Positions 50,486-59,570 of a stretch of 64,000 bases of DNA are shown piece after piece. The DNA comes from Anabaenopsis elenkinii CCIBt3563. GTDB taxonomy: Bacteria > Cyanobacteriota > Cyanobacteriia > Cyanobacteriales > Nostocaceae. A program made the translations under genes and the position numbers. Location: positions 2,840,345-2,904,344 of the forward strand of contig NZ_CP063311.1 in the NCBI RefSeq assembly GCF_015245355.1, given 5' to 3'. Positions within the stretch are counted from its first letter, which is position 1. Each line of letters begins with the position of its first letter. The notes under the pieces are model-generated. The model ran no database searches, had not been told where the DNA came from, and worked only from the letters and a program-made list of their open reading frames with translations.

Positions 50486-52180
50486 TTAACTAATTCCAAA
50501 TACCGAACCAACAGTAGATTTCAATGAATCCCTAGCATCTCTAAAACCTTGAGCCAAAGGATGCTTGGCTTGTAAAAATACCCTAGCACAATTACGTCCT
50601 GGCATTCCCGAAATTGACCCACCTGGATGAGTTCCCGCACCAGTTAAAAATAGATTTTCAATTGGTGTTTTATAGTTTGCTAATTCTGGTAAAGGACGGA
50701 AAAACACCATCTGATCTAAGGTCATATCAATATGATAATAATTTCCCTTATAAGCTCCTAATCTTTCTCCCAATTCCGCGGGACTCTCCACCCGACGGGC
50801 GATAGTTGCTGTTTTCACATTTGGCGCGTAGTTAGCCAACTTATCAATTACTCTGTCTGCAACTTGGTTTTTGAGTTCATCTGTCCAACCCGTACCTTTT
50901 AAACCTGTACCTTGTGCAGCTGCTATCTGGTAGGGAGCAAAAAACTCAATCCATAGAGTATGTTTACCTGGTGGTGCTAATGTAGGATCAAGGGCGCTAG
51001 GCATGACCACATACATAGAGGGGTTAGTATCGGGAATTTCTCCCAAGGTACATTTACTGTGGGCTTGTTCAACATGAGCCATGGAATCTGCAATTAAGAT
51101 CGAGCCAATCAGATAATCATCTTTGTGGTCATGGTAGGGAAAATGCAGAGGTTCATCTAAAGCCAAGTCGATTTTCAGGATGGTTTCATTATTATTAATG
51201 ATCCGGCGTTCTAATCTTGGTCGTAACTCCGGGTCAGCATCATCCACCTCATCAGTGTCCATAAGTTGTAAAAATAGACGTTTAGCATCAATGTTGGAAA
51301 TAATGCCATATTTAGCCCGATATTCTTGACCTCCCCCAACTCTGACACCCACAGCCTTACCATTGTCAATTAATACTTTCTCTACCTGTTGCTCTGTGAG
51401 AATCCTACCACCTTTACTAGTAACTAATTTAACTAATGCTTGGACTAAAGCCCCAGTTCCCCCGCGGGGTCTAGTCATACCCGGATGATGACGCATAGCC
51501 ATCATCATCACACCAATGGCTAGGTTTTTTTGTGAAGGAGGCGCACCGAGTTCGGAAGCGAGTCGAGACAGTGGGGCTTTTAAGAATTCTTCATCAAACC
51601 ATTCTTCTAGAATATCCTCAGCACTATTCAACATGGTGCGAACAAAATCCAAGCTTTTAGATGGTGAACCGATGACGGAAAATAAATCTTTGAATTTTTG
51701 GATGTTATAATTACCAAAAATATCTATAAATGATTTGGGTGGAGCGTTAAACATCGGACCCATGGCACTAATCACCCTTTGCCAGTAGTCTGTAAATTCT
51801 GCGTATTTTTTAGCGTCCCGTTCATTATAACGGGCAATTTCTGCACAGGTCTTTTCTACTGATTTGTGAGCTAAAAAATACTTACCATCAGGATGGGGAC
51901 AAAAAACCACTGGGTCACAATCTAAGTATTCTAAACCATATTTTTCTAGTTCTAATTCTTCGACAACTGGGCCTAAATGAATAAATTCGTGATCAATTGC
52001 ACACAAGTTAAATTTAAATCCTGGGGCTTCTTGGGGTAAGCATTCCTCCGTTGTGGCTGCACCACCTGGAACTGGACGCTTTTCTAGCAGCAGAACGCTA
52101 TAACCAGCTTTGAGCAAATACGCCGCACATACTAGTCCGTTATGTCCTGCGCCAATGATAACAACATCATACTCTTGCAT
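50486..52180 (-). CDS. crtO: beta-carotene ketolase, CrtO type
   Basis: 564 residues of the phytoene-desaturase superfamily. DVVIIGAGHNGLVCAAYLLKAGYSVLLLEKRPVPGGAATTEE is the FAD-binding start; RFNLCAID-like CAIDHEFIHLGPVVEELELEKYGLEYLDCDP, MAMRHHPGMTRPRGGTGALVQAL, ISNIDAKRLFLQLM, TLWIEFFAPYQIA and LFLTGAGTHPGGSISGMPGRNCARVF agree segment by segment with the Synechocystis CrtO as I remember it. CrtO adds a 4-keto group to beta-carotene to give echinenone, used in membranes and by orange carotenoid protein. An ATG at 52180 is the only reasonable start. Confidence 0.92.
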   Translation of the reverse strand: MQEYDVVIIGAGHNGLVCAAYLLKAGYSVLLLEKRPVPGGAATTEECLPQEAPGFKFNLCAIDHEFIHLGPVVEELELEKYGLEYLDCDPVVFCPHPDGKYFLAHKSVEKTCAEIARYNERDAKKYAEFTDYWQRVISAMGPMFNAPPKSFIDIFGNYNIQKFKDLFSVIGSPSKSLDFVRTMLNSAEDILEEWFDEEFLKAPLSRLASELGAPPSQKNLAIGVMMMAMRHHPGMTRPRGGTGALVQALVKLVTSKGGRILTEQQVEKVLIDNGKAVGVRVGGGQEYRAKYGIISNIDAKRLFLQLMDTDEVDDADPELRPRLERRIINNNETILKIDLALDEPLHFPYHDHKDDYLIGSILIADSMAHVEQAHSKCTLGEIPDTNPSMYVVMPSALDPTLAPPGKHTLWIEFFAPYQIAAAQGTGLKGTGWTDELKNQVADRVIDKLANYAPNVKTATIARRVESPAELGERLGAYKGNYYHIDMTLDQMVFFRPLPELANYKTPIENLFLTGAGTHPGGSISGMPGRNCARVFLQAKHPLAQGFRDARDSLKSTVGSVFGIS

Positions 52181-52368
52181 ATTTGTGCTTGGATAATGTG
52201 GTGAGAAGTTATTATTATAATTTGGGTTTTAGAAAATGTTGTTGATAGTTGCCATATTATACACTTGATGGCTTTGTTCATCAGCTAAACACTTGTGTAT
52301 GGGGATATATAGCAATCCTAAATGATTCATGAAGAATTTCTGTTCCCTGCTCCGGTGTTCCCTTTCCT

Positions 52369-52402
52369 CACTGATAATTTCTCAACTCAAATAGGATGAC
52401 TA
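52369..52402. repeat. 34-bp dispersed repeat
   Basis: CTGATAATTTCTCAACTCAA then ATAGGATGACTAT, repeated at 58757-58790. At this copy a family 1 MITE is inserted immediately after it (TTA at 52403). Confidence 0.6.
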
Positions 52403-52405
52403 TTA

Positions 52406-52613
52406 GAGGATGTTTTATAAGTTTTCAACAGGTAATTTTTATCTTAGGGAATGGGGAACACACCGAACAGGGAAGGATTAGTGAACACGGTTCGACTTCG
52501 CTCACCGACCGCACAAAAAACAATAAAATCCAGTCCCCTCCCCTTACAAGGGGAGGGTTAGGGTGGGGTCAAGCAATAGTTGATACACTAATCATGACTT
52601 GACAAACATCCTC
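52406..52613. mobile_element. MITE family 1, short variant
   Basis: 208 bp with GAGGATGTTTTATAAGTTTT and GACTTGACAAACATCCTC ends and perfect TTA duplications on both sides (52403-52405, 52614-52616). Interior ACACACAAAAAACAATAAAA and the CCTCCCCTTACAAGGGGAGGG hairpin. Confidence 0.9.
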
Positions 52614-52728
52614 TTAGGATGAATATTTGATTCGTTATATCTTTGGTTATCTATACTCCTTAATTTAAACTCTGGATATTCAAGAATGTATCTACAGTAA
52701 GTTATATACAAATATGAGTAATTTGACA

Positions 52729-54075
52729 TTATTTGACATTATTTACTACCATTGGTACACCTCCCCTAGGGACAATGGTAATACCACGACGTACAGGATG
52801 TATATTTCTTTTATGATTTAGTGTGAGTTGAAATCGCATTAATATTGAAGCCAATACTAATTTCATTTCATACATAGAAAAGGCTGCACCAATGCAACCA
52901 CGATAACCACCACCAAAAGGTAAATATTCACCAGCAGAATATTTCTGATGCAGAAATCTTTCTGGTTGAAATTTCTCTGGGTCTGCATAAGTTTCATGTC
53001 GGCGATGGGCTAAATAAATGCAGGGAACTAAAACTGTCCCATAACTAAATTTATTCCCCATAATATCTACTGGATTTTTGACCATTCTGGGGGTACAAAT
53101 TAAGGCAATGGGATGGATTCTCAAGACTTCTTGACAGACTGCATTAAGATAGGGTAGATTGACAATTTCTTCCGCCTTGGCTTTTGTACCTAAAGAATTT
53201 AACTCTTGAGTTAGTCGCTGGTGTATATGGGGGTGAGAGTGAATTAAATAGAAAGCCCAAGTTAATACTCCAGCTGTGGTTTCATAACCTAATAGTAGTA
53301 ATGACATTAATTGATCACGTAGTTGCTGGTCGGTCATTTCCTCTCCATTCTCATCACGTACTGACATGAGCAAGGCGAGAATATCTGTAGGTGTGATGTC
53401 ATTTTGAGGCCGCCTTTGAGCAATTTCGGCATAAATCAGTTGGTCAATTTGTGCGCGTCTGTGGATAAATTTTCCCCAAGGACTTTTTTTACCCCAGTTT
53501 TTTTGTAAAGGTGGGAAAAAAAATAAACTGGAATATAATGGTTTAGTTATATCTTCTAATAATGACCTGAGTTGTGTTTTTAATTGTTGATAACGCACCC
53601 CTGGACTAATACCAAAGACTACTTGTAAGATAATTTCTAAGGTTATATCTGCCATGATTGACTGCGTGACAATCTTGGTACCGTATCCCCAATGTTTTGT
53701 CCTATCTTCAGTAATTTTCTGAATTAATTCTCCGTAGAGTTTCAGGTGATCACCGTGAAAGGCGGGCATTAATAATTGTCTTTGGCGATTGTGCGATCGC
53801 TCTGGTTGTAATACAATAGAATTTTCCCCAAATAATGGTTTAAATACATGGGTGGCTTGCTGAAAATCTAAGAATTTAGCAGGGATGGCAAAACAATCAC
53901 TAATAGCCTGGGGATGGCTAAAAAATACTATGGGGGGTGATTTTAAACCTAGTACACGCACTGTAAATATATCCCCATATTTGGCAGCACAAGTTTCTAG
54001 AAATTTGGTAGGTTGGGCAATTAATTGGAGAGTTTGCAGTAATGCAGGTGTCCTTAATTCGTTAGGTAGATTCAT
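52729..54075 (-). CDS. cytochrome P450 (CYP110-like)
   Basis: About 448 residues from ATG 54075 (GTG 54081 in frame). Heme-thiolate signature FGGGYRGCIGAAFSMYEMK near residue 395, ExxR in EVLRIHP, I-helix LLGYETTAGVLTWAF and PERF in KFQPERFLHQKYSAG. The overall pattern resembles the cyanobacterial CYP110 family, whose members hydroxylate fatty acids, alkanes or terpenoids. Redox partner genes are not adjacent. The C-terminal side abuts crtO on the same strand with a MITE between, so they are not one operon. Confidence 0.88.
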   Translation of the reverse strand: MNLPNELRTPALLQTLQLIAQPTKFLETCAAKYGDIFTVRVLGLKSPPIVFFSHPQAISDCFAIPAKFLDFQQATHVFKPLFGENSIVLQPERSHNRQRQLLMPAFHGDHLKLYGELIQKITEDRTKHWGYGTKIVTQSIMADITLEIILQVVFGISPGVRYQQLKTQLRSLLEDITKPLYSSLFFFPPLQKNWGKKSPWGKFIHRRAQIDQLIYAEIAQRRPQNDITPTDILALLMSVRDENGEEMTDQQLRDQLMSLLLLGYETTAGVLTWAFYLIHSHPHIHQRLTQELNSLGTKAKAEEIVNLPYLNAVCQEVLRIHPIALICTPRMVKNPVDIMGNKFSYGTVLVPCIYLAHRRHETYADPEKFQPERFLHQKYSAGEYLPFGGGYRGCIGAAFSMYEMKLVLASILMRFQLTLNHKRNIHPVRRGITIVPRGGVPMVVNNVK

Positions 54076-54347
54076 GATCACTCAGAGGGTCAAATAATTA
54101 ATCTCAATTTCAACTTGCCATCAATTCCTATACTCAAGACCAGAATGTGAGTGTCGAGTTTTTAGGTTTTATCCAGTAATAATACTTAAAATAACTCAAA
54201 ATAATTCCCTCTGGGCTAGATAACGATTTAAACTTCTTATCCTCACCTTGTGAAAAAGCAATAAATCCTCACTACCTCAAAGATATAAAATTTTTGTTAA
54301 ATTCATTAAGCATCTACAGCTTGCCCAGTTTTTATAAGGTACTCAGT

Positions 54348-56552
54348 ATGACATCCACAGCATCTTCCGCCCTGCCCAATTTTTGTGAAGGAATCCAATA
54401 TTTTGGTGAGGCCTTGCCAAATTTTGCAACTTATGGTAAAATAGCTGCAATAGAACCAGGAAAAAAGGCGATCGCCGACCCCACAGATCCCGCAGCGGTA
54501 TATCAAACCTTACTAGCTGCCGATGCCCTGCGCTATTTAACCCTACAAGTCACAGCCAGTAAAGCTTCCGGACATCCAGGGGGTTTCGCCAGTCAAGCAG
54601 AAGCCTATGCAGCCTTGGTAATGCTAGGTCATAAAAACATCATGACAGAAGTGGGACACCACGCCCCCGGATTCTATAGCGCCATGTTTTTAGACCGCTC
54701 CCTAGAAGACATGGGGATTAATACAGTACAGCAACTACGCGATCGCTTCCGGGAAAAGCACGGACTTTTAGGGCATCTTTCCGGCTACATCCCCGGCATT
54801 CTCGCACCCGCCGGACCCCTAGGACAAGGACAACATTTTGCCATGTCAGCCGCACTGCTGCACCCAGATAAATTATTCCCCTTCACCCTGGGTGACGGCG
54901 GACTAGGTGAACCATACATTATGAGTTCCATGGCACATTTTAACACCGCCTATCCCAGTGCCACCAACTTCTTACCCGTCCTAGTGTGGAACGGCTACAG
55001 CCAAGAACATCATAGCATGGTTTCCCTCAAAACCAACGCCGAAATGAAAGCCTACTGGCAAGGAAACGGTTTTGCCGAAGTCATCCTGGTAGACGCCAAA
55101 GACTTTGACGACCAACACCAACCAGGGGACTATGTTGATAGTACCGCCTTCTCCTTTGAGCAGCGCCTAGCCTTCACCAAAACCGTACTTTTAGGCATAG
55201 ATAAAGCCGCCCACTCCGCCCTCAACGGCAAACTTACCGTATTTATCATTAAACAACTCAAAGGCGCAGGGGTTCACGCCCGCGGTTCCAAATCTCATAA
55301 CCTCTACCCCAAAGACACCCTAGACGCACCCCACATTATCAGCGCATTGCAAACCCGCGCCCTCCCCCCAGAAGCTTGGGAAACAGTCAGAACCAACGCC
55401 GAACGCGCCGGTGGCGGACCCGCAGCCAAAACAGTAGTCACAGAATTTGAATTACCATTACCAGACCTAGGGAAATTACCCCTAGAAGAATATACAGTCG
55501 CCGGTGACCCCCAAGTTTCCACCACCGCCATGGGGCGCTTAGTGGGAATCGTCGGTAAACAAGATAGTAAATTCCTAGTCACCAACGCCGACGGTAACGA
55601 AGCATCAGGAATTGCTAACATTAACCAAGCCCTCAAAGTCATTCACCCCACCACCGACGATTTATATAACCAAGCACCCAACGGTCAAGTTTATGAACCA
55701 TTGAGTGAAGATGCTTGTGCAGGTTTAGCTGCAGGTTTAGCCCTCATGGGTGCGAGAACCCTATGGTGTTCCTATGAATCCTTTGCCATCAACGGGTTAC
55801 CAATTTGGCAAACAGTCATCCAAGCCATGGCAGAATTACGCCGTCAAACTCCCTCAACCATTACCTTATTTACCGCCGGTGCATTAGAGCAAGGGCGCAA
55901 CGGTTGGACACACCAACGCCCAGAAATTGAAGCTTACTTTGCTTCCCTCATGCGTAATGGTAATGTTTTCCCCCTATTTCCCCCCGACGCTAACAGCATT
56001 CAAGTTTGTTATGACTGGGCTTTGAACACCAAAAATAAAGGAATCGTCATCACCGCCAGTAAATCACCCTTACCCATTCGTACTACCTTAGAACAAACTC
56101 GCCAAGGTTTAGCAGACGGCGCAATCTTATTACAAGAAGTTCCCGGTGATAAACAAGTTGTATTTGCAGTCATTGGCGATATGACCTTAATTCCCGTATT
56201 TGAAGCCGCCGCTTTCCTAGAAACTGAAGGTATAGGCGTAAAAATTGTTTCCATCATTAACCCCCGCCGTTTGTATCGTCCTCATGACACAGCTTGGGAA
56301 ACTTGCTCAGAACCCGATGGCGGTTTCATGGATGATGCTCAATTTACCCAATTATTCAGCGGTGATGCATTAATTGGTGTCACTGGTGGCGCAGCGGCCA
56401 TGCTCGAACCAATCATGTTACGCAGCAACTGCAAACGTGATACTTTCGCCTGGAAACGTGGGGAAACCACCGCCAGCGCCGGGGAATTGATGGCCTTTAA
56501 CGGGTTAACTGCTGAAGAATTGACTAAACGCGCCATTGAATTAATCCACTAA
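54348..56552 (+). CDS. phosphoketolase family protein
   Basis: About 734 residues from ATG 54348 (AAGG nine bases upstream; an in-frame start at 54294 adds 18). Thiamine-diphosphate enzyme splitting xylulose-5-P or fructose-6-P to acetyl-P and a triose/tetrose. TASKASGHPGGFASQAEAYAALVMLGHKN and GHLSGYIPGILAPAGPLGQGQHFAMSAALL mark the PP domain; the cofactor segment is FTLGDGGLGEPYIMSSMAHFN, different from the GDGE-x-ETG of classical Xfp; GSKSHNLYPKDTLDAPH, WCSYESFAINGLPIW and the C-terminal FAWKRGET follow. Belongs to the second cyanobacterial phosphoketolase-like clade. Confidence 0.85.
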   Translation: MTSTASSALPNFCEGIQYFGEALPNFATYGKIAAIEPGKKAIADPTDPAAVYQTLLAADALRYLTLQVTASKASGHPGGFASQAEAYAALVMLGHKNIMTEVGHHAPGFYSAMFLDRSLEDMGINTVQQLRDRFREKHGLLGHLSGYIPGILAPAGPLGQGQHFAMSAALLHPDKLFPFTLGDGGLGEPYIMSSMAHFNTAYPSATNFLPVLVWNGYSQEHHSMVSLKTNAEMKAYWQGNGFAEVILVDAKDFDDQHQPGDYVDSTAFSFEQRLAFTKTVLLGIDKAAHSALNGKLTVFIIKQLKGAGVHARGSKSHNLYPKDTLDAPHIISALQTRALPPEAWETVRTNAERAGGGPAAKTVVTEFELPLPDLGKLPLEEYTVAGDPQVSTTAMGRLVGIVGKQDSKFLVTNADGNEASGIANINQALKVIHPTTDDLYNQAPNGQVYEPLSEDACAGLAAGLALMGARTLWCSYESFAINGLPIWQTVIQAMAELRRQTPSTITLFTAGALEQGRNGWTHQRPEIEAYFASLMRNGNVFPLFPPDANSIQVCYDWALNTKNKGIVITASKSPLPIRTTLEQTRQGLADGAILLQEVPGDKQVVFAVIGDMTLIPVFEAAAFLETEGIGVKIVSIINPRRLYRPHDTAWETCSEPDGGFMDDAQFTQLFSGDALIGVTGGAAAMLEPIMLRSNCKRDTFAWKRGETTASAGELMAFNGLTAEELTKRAIELIH

Positions 56553-56577
56553 ATTCGGTTTCCAGCTTTGACTACAT

Positions 56578-56603
56578 ACCCAACTCCTTTCAAGGACTTG
56601 GGT
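56578..56603 (+). terminator. hairpin after phosphoketolase gene
   Basis: ACCCAACTCCTT-TC-AAGGACTTGGGT, 12-bp arms with one mismatch, starting 25 bp after the stop. Followed by ATCTCATT, a weak U-rich stretch. A likely intrinsic terminator. Confidence 0.65.
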
Positions 56604-56839
56604 ATCTCATTATCAGTTATATTACCTAGAAAATTGAGCAATAGGCATTCTCGGCGGTGCTGTTCTCCACATTAAATCAATCTCCTGTGCTGTCAGTTCA
56701 TAGGCTTGGTTAACTAAATCAGCCAGTCGATATTCTAATTTTACCGGAACTTGGCGGGAGCGTGAAAGCCCCTGAGAAGCAGCAACGCAGTTGCGTACTT
56801 CGTGCTTTAGACAGGGGATGAAACGCGACTTGGCAGGCT

Positions 56840-56996
56840 TCAGCCTGCTGTGTCCCCTTCGAGTTTTAGGCTATCAATCCAATCTTCAATCAAAGCAGTG
56901 ATAGTTTTATCTTTTTGAGCAGCATATAAATAAAGTTTATTTCTTCTCCGCTCAGATAGACGTATTGTTAATGTTTTTCCCTTCATAATTGACATA
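56840..56996 (-). pseudogene. ribbon-helix-helix (CopG/Arc-like) protein, frameshifted
   Basis: From ATG 56996 the frame gives MKGKTLTIRLSERRR and then hits TAA because of one extra A in an AAAA run; skipping one base gives NKLYLYAAQKDKTITALIEDWIDSL, the two helices of an RHH DNA-binding protein. It is divergent from tnpB with about 30 bp between the starts, so it may once have controlled tnpB. Confidence 0.6.
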
Positions 56997-57028
56997 AATC
57001 GTTAGTATATATCAAGGAGGTGAAAACA

Positions 57029-58327
57029 ATGTATGGATGTCAGCAAAACTTAATTAAACCAGATAATGAACTTAGAGCAGTCCTTGAGTTTATTTGCTCA
57101 GAGTCCCATAAACTGACAAATTGTGGTATCTACTACGCTCGTCAGTTATACTTCAAAACGAGGAAGTTGATTGGTAAATACGATCTAGAAAAACAATACA
57201 AGACAAATAAACATTATCAAGTTTTGTACTCTCAAGCAGCACAACAAATTTTGAGGTCTGTAGCAGAATCATTCAAGTCTTTTAAAGAATTGGATAAGAA
57301 GTACAGCAAAGGTGAATTGCATTTTAAGCCCAAGCTACCGAAATATCGTAAAGGTGTAGGGTATTCACTTGTGACCTACCCAAAGCAAGCATTGAAACTT
57401 GTTGGTGATCATATAAAAATACCGCTGGGTAGTACTGTTAAACGTTGGTTTAAACTTGATAGTTTCTTGCTGCCAATGCCTTCAAACCTGAAGTTTGCAG
57501 ATATTAAGGAATTAAGAATACTACCAAGAAACCGATGCTTTTATGCTGAATTTGTCTATGAGCAAAAGTCATCACCAAAAATTAATTTTAATCCTCAGTA
57601 TGCTCTAGCAATTGACCCCGGCATCAACAACTGGTTAAGCTGTGTTTCTAATGTTGGAACTAGTTTTATTGTTGATGGACGCAAAATTAAATCTCTTAAC
57701 CAATGGTACAACAAGCGTGTTAGTACCTTAAAGGAAGGTAAACCACAAGGATACTGGGATGAACAACTAGCCCACATCACAGAAAAGCGTAACCGACAAG
57801 TGAGAGATGCTGTAAATAAAGCAGCTAGATTAGTTGTTGACTACTGCATTAAATACAAAATTGGTACAGTTGTTTTTGGGTGGAATCAAGGACAGAAACA
57901 AGAAGCAAAGTTGGGTAAAACAACTCAATCTTTTGTACAAATACCAACAGCTAAATTAAAGGAACGAGTTAAACAACTGTGCGAATACTACAGCATCAAA
58001 TTTGTTGAAACCGAAGAGTCCTATACTAGTAAAGCTAGTTTTTTAGATGGTGACTTTCTACCTATTTTCGGCGCAAAACCTGAAGGGTGGATACCAAGTG
58101 GAAAACGAGTAAAACGTGGAATGTATCGTACTGGTGCAGGTAAATTAATCAACGCTGATTTGAATGGTGCTGCGAATATTCTTCGCAAAGTAGAGACACA
58201 ACTAGATTTAAATCTGGTCAAGGTCTGTAGGCGAGTTTTGACCCTCGCTACCAGATATCGCATCTGGGAAACCAAAACTAAAAAGCGGAGGGAAGCGGCT
58301 TTAGCCCTTCTGGTAGCAACAGTTTAG
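57029..58327 (+). CDS. TnpB-family protein with non-canonical RuvC site
   Basis: About 432 residues from ATG 57029, eight bases after AAGGAGG. RuvC-I Asp in ALAIDPGINNWLSCVS; the RuvC-II region is VVFGWNQGQKQEAKLGK without Glu; ETEESYTSKASFLDGDFLP supplies a Glu-Glu pair at about 329-330; GKRVKRGMYRTGAGKLINADLNGAANILRK has the RuvC-III Asp but no Cys zinc finger. Same layout as 36548-37921 with roughly half of the residues shared. The C-terminal 45 residues are encoded by the presumed guide-RNA region. Confidence 0.84.
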   Translation: MYGCQQNLIKPDNELRAVLEFICSESHKLTNCGIYYARQLYFKTRKLIGKYDLEKQYKTNKHYQVLYSQAAQQILRSVAESFKSFKELDKKYSKGELHFKPKLPKYRKGVGYSLVTYPKQALKLVGDHIKIPLGSTVKRWFKLDSFLLPMPSNLKFADIKELRILPRNRCFYAEFVYEQKSSPKINFNPQYALAIDPGINNWLSCVSNVGTSFIVDGRKIKSLNQWYNKRVSTLKEGKPQGYWDEQLAHITEKRNRQVRDAVNKAARLVVDYCIKYKIGTVVFGWNQGQKQEAKLGKTTQSFVQIPTAKLKERVKQLCEYYSIKFVETEESYTSKASFLDGDFLPIFGAKPEGWIPSGKRVKRGMYRTGAGKLINADLNGAANILRKVETQLDLNLVKVCRRVLTLATRYRIWETKTKKRREAALALLVATV

Positions 58328-58433
58328 AATCCCCGTCCATTTATGGCGGGGAGAGGTCAACTAAAGCATTCTTGAGAGCCTTTTTCTGAAATAAAGCTTT
58401 ATCATCTTGCTGACTCATATATCCATATTCTCA

Positions 58434-58620
58434 GAGGTTGTTTGGAAAGTATTAAACAGGTAATTTTTATATTAGGGAACAGGGAACACACCGAAGGATT
58501 GGGAAGGATTGGGGAACACACAAAAAACAATAAAATCCAGTCCCCTCCCCTTACAAGGGGAGGGTTAGGGTGGGGTCAAGGAATAGTTGATACACTAATC
58601 ATGACTTATCAAACATCCTC
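58434..58620. mobile_element. MITE family 1, short variant
   Basis: 187 bp, left GAGGTTGTTTGGAAAGT, right GACTTATCAAACATCCTC, with perfect TCA duplications (58431-58433 and 58621-58623). The interior has the standard CCTCCCCTTACAAGGGGAGGG hairpin. Confidence 0.9.
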
Positions 58621-58756
58621 TCAGTAACTATATGGTGTTTAAAAAAAACTTTAAACTCATGTATAAATAAACCAGTATACAGCACTTTTCAAGTAAATAA
58701 AGTACACACCTTAATATCATAAATCTTGTGGGGTGGGCATCCTGCCCGCCCTACTG

Positions 58757-58790
58757 ATAATTTCTCAACTCAAATAGGATGACTATATCT
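58757..58790. repeat. 34-bp dispersed repeat
   Basis: Second copy of the sequence at 52369-52402, here without an adjacent MITE. Preceded by GGGTGGGCATCCTGCCCGCC, a small hairpin. Confidence 0.6.
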
Positions 58791-58912
58791 TAGTCTGTGT
58801 TTAGCAGTCAGCACCGGAAGTAATTTTCGCCAGTGGTATCGCTTTGTGAACCATCAACCATAGGTAAAAAAAATGGGGACACCACCGACTGAACAGAAGT
58901 ATCCCCAAAAAC

Positions 58913-59527
58913 CTATTGCCAAATATAGATAAGGATAAACAAAACAATCCAAATCACATCTACGAAGTGCCAGAATAAGGAAGTCGCATTGACCCCAAAG
59001 TGACCAGAATCGTAGTTTCCCGGTAAGAAAGAGCGGAAAAAAATAATCAACTGTAACAGAATACCAGTGAGAACGTGCAAACCGTGAAAACCAGTCAGCA
59101 GATAGAACATCCCACCGAATACCCCGGAAGTAAACCCAAACTCCAGGTTACTCCATTCAATACCTTGACCCACTAAAAAGTAGGTACCCATTGCCATAGT
59201 AGCCGCTAGATAGATGCGAAATCCCCTTAAATCGTGTTTTTGTAGGGCCCGTTCTGCTAAGTAAATGACAAAGCTACTGGAAACAAGAATGACTGTATTG
59301 ATGGCCGGTTCTATAATTTCTAGCCCGGAAACTCCATCTGGTAACCAATTAGGAGTTGTGGTTTTGTAGACGATATACCCAGCGAAGAAACTCAGGAAGA
59401 TAACGCTTTCCGATAGTAGGAACACAATGAAGCCAAACATTTTATTGCCTTCTTCGTCGTGTTCGTGTTCAACACCTGTGTGATAGTGATTTAATTGCAA
59501 CTCTTCTGAGTTGATAGAACTGTCCAT
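58913..59527 (-). CDS. ctaE: heme-copper oxidase subunit III
   Basis: 204 residues with five membrane helices: MFGFIVFLLSESVIFLSFFAGYIVY, INTVILVSSSFVIYLAE, IYLAATMAMGTYFLVGQGIEW, GGMFYLLTGFHGLHVLTGILLQLI and WHFVDVIWIVLFILIYIWQ. GFHGLHV and WHFVDVIW are the subunit III signatures. Shorter than mitochondrial subunit III, as usual in cyanobacteria. It lies 43 bp after ctaD and is the last gene of the operon. Confidence 0.94.
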   Translation of the reverse strand: MDSSINSEELQLNHYHTGVEHEHDEEGNKMFGFIVFLLSESVIFLSFFAGYIVYKTTTPNWLPDGVSGLEIIEPAINTVILVSSSFVIYLAERALQKHDLRGFRIYLAATMAMGTYFLVGQGIEWSNLEFGFTSGVFGGMFYLLTGFHGLHVLTGILLQLIIFFRSFLPGNYDSGHFGVNATSLFWHFVDVIWIVLFILIYIWQ

Positions 59528-59570
59528 GGATGGGAATTCTCCTTTTTTAAACCCAGAGGATGACTAAAGT

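Larger units (their letters stand above)
56753..58360 (+). mobile_element. tnpB element of the non-canonical type (no tnpA)
   Basis: Left end GGCGGGAGCGTGAAAGCCCC, like the left ends of the two coding-deleted derivatives, with an extended hairpin region to about 56830. Right end GAATCCCCGTCC..GGCGGGGAGAGGTCAA at 58360. Cargo is a divergent frameshifted ribbon-helix-helix gene and a TnpB variant. It is inserted in a minus-strand gene. Confidence 0.75.
56622..58418 (-). pseudogene. gene split by tnpB element (Eco57I-type restriction-modification-like tail)
   Basis: On the minus strand the right flank of the tnpB element starts at ATG 58418 and encodes SQQDDKALFQKKALKNAL. The left flank encodes VPVKLEYRLADLVNQAYELT then AQEIDLMWRTAPPRMPIAQF and stops at 56622-56624. 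The tail resembles the last residues of large Eco57I-type restriction-modification proteins. Whether both pieces belong to one gene is uncertain, because together they give only about 60 residues; an additional deletion would be needed. Confidence 0.45.
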
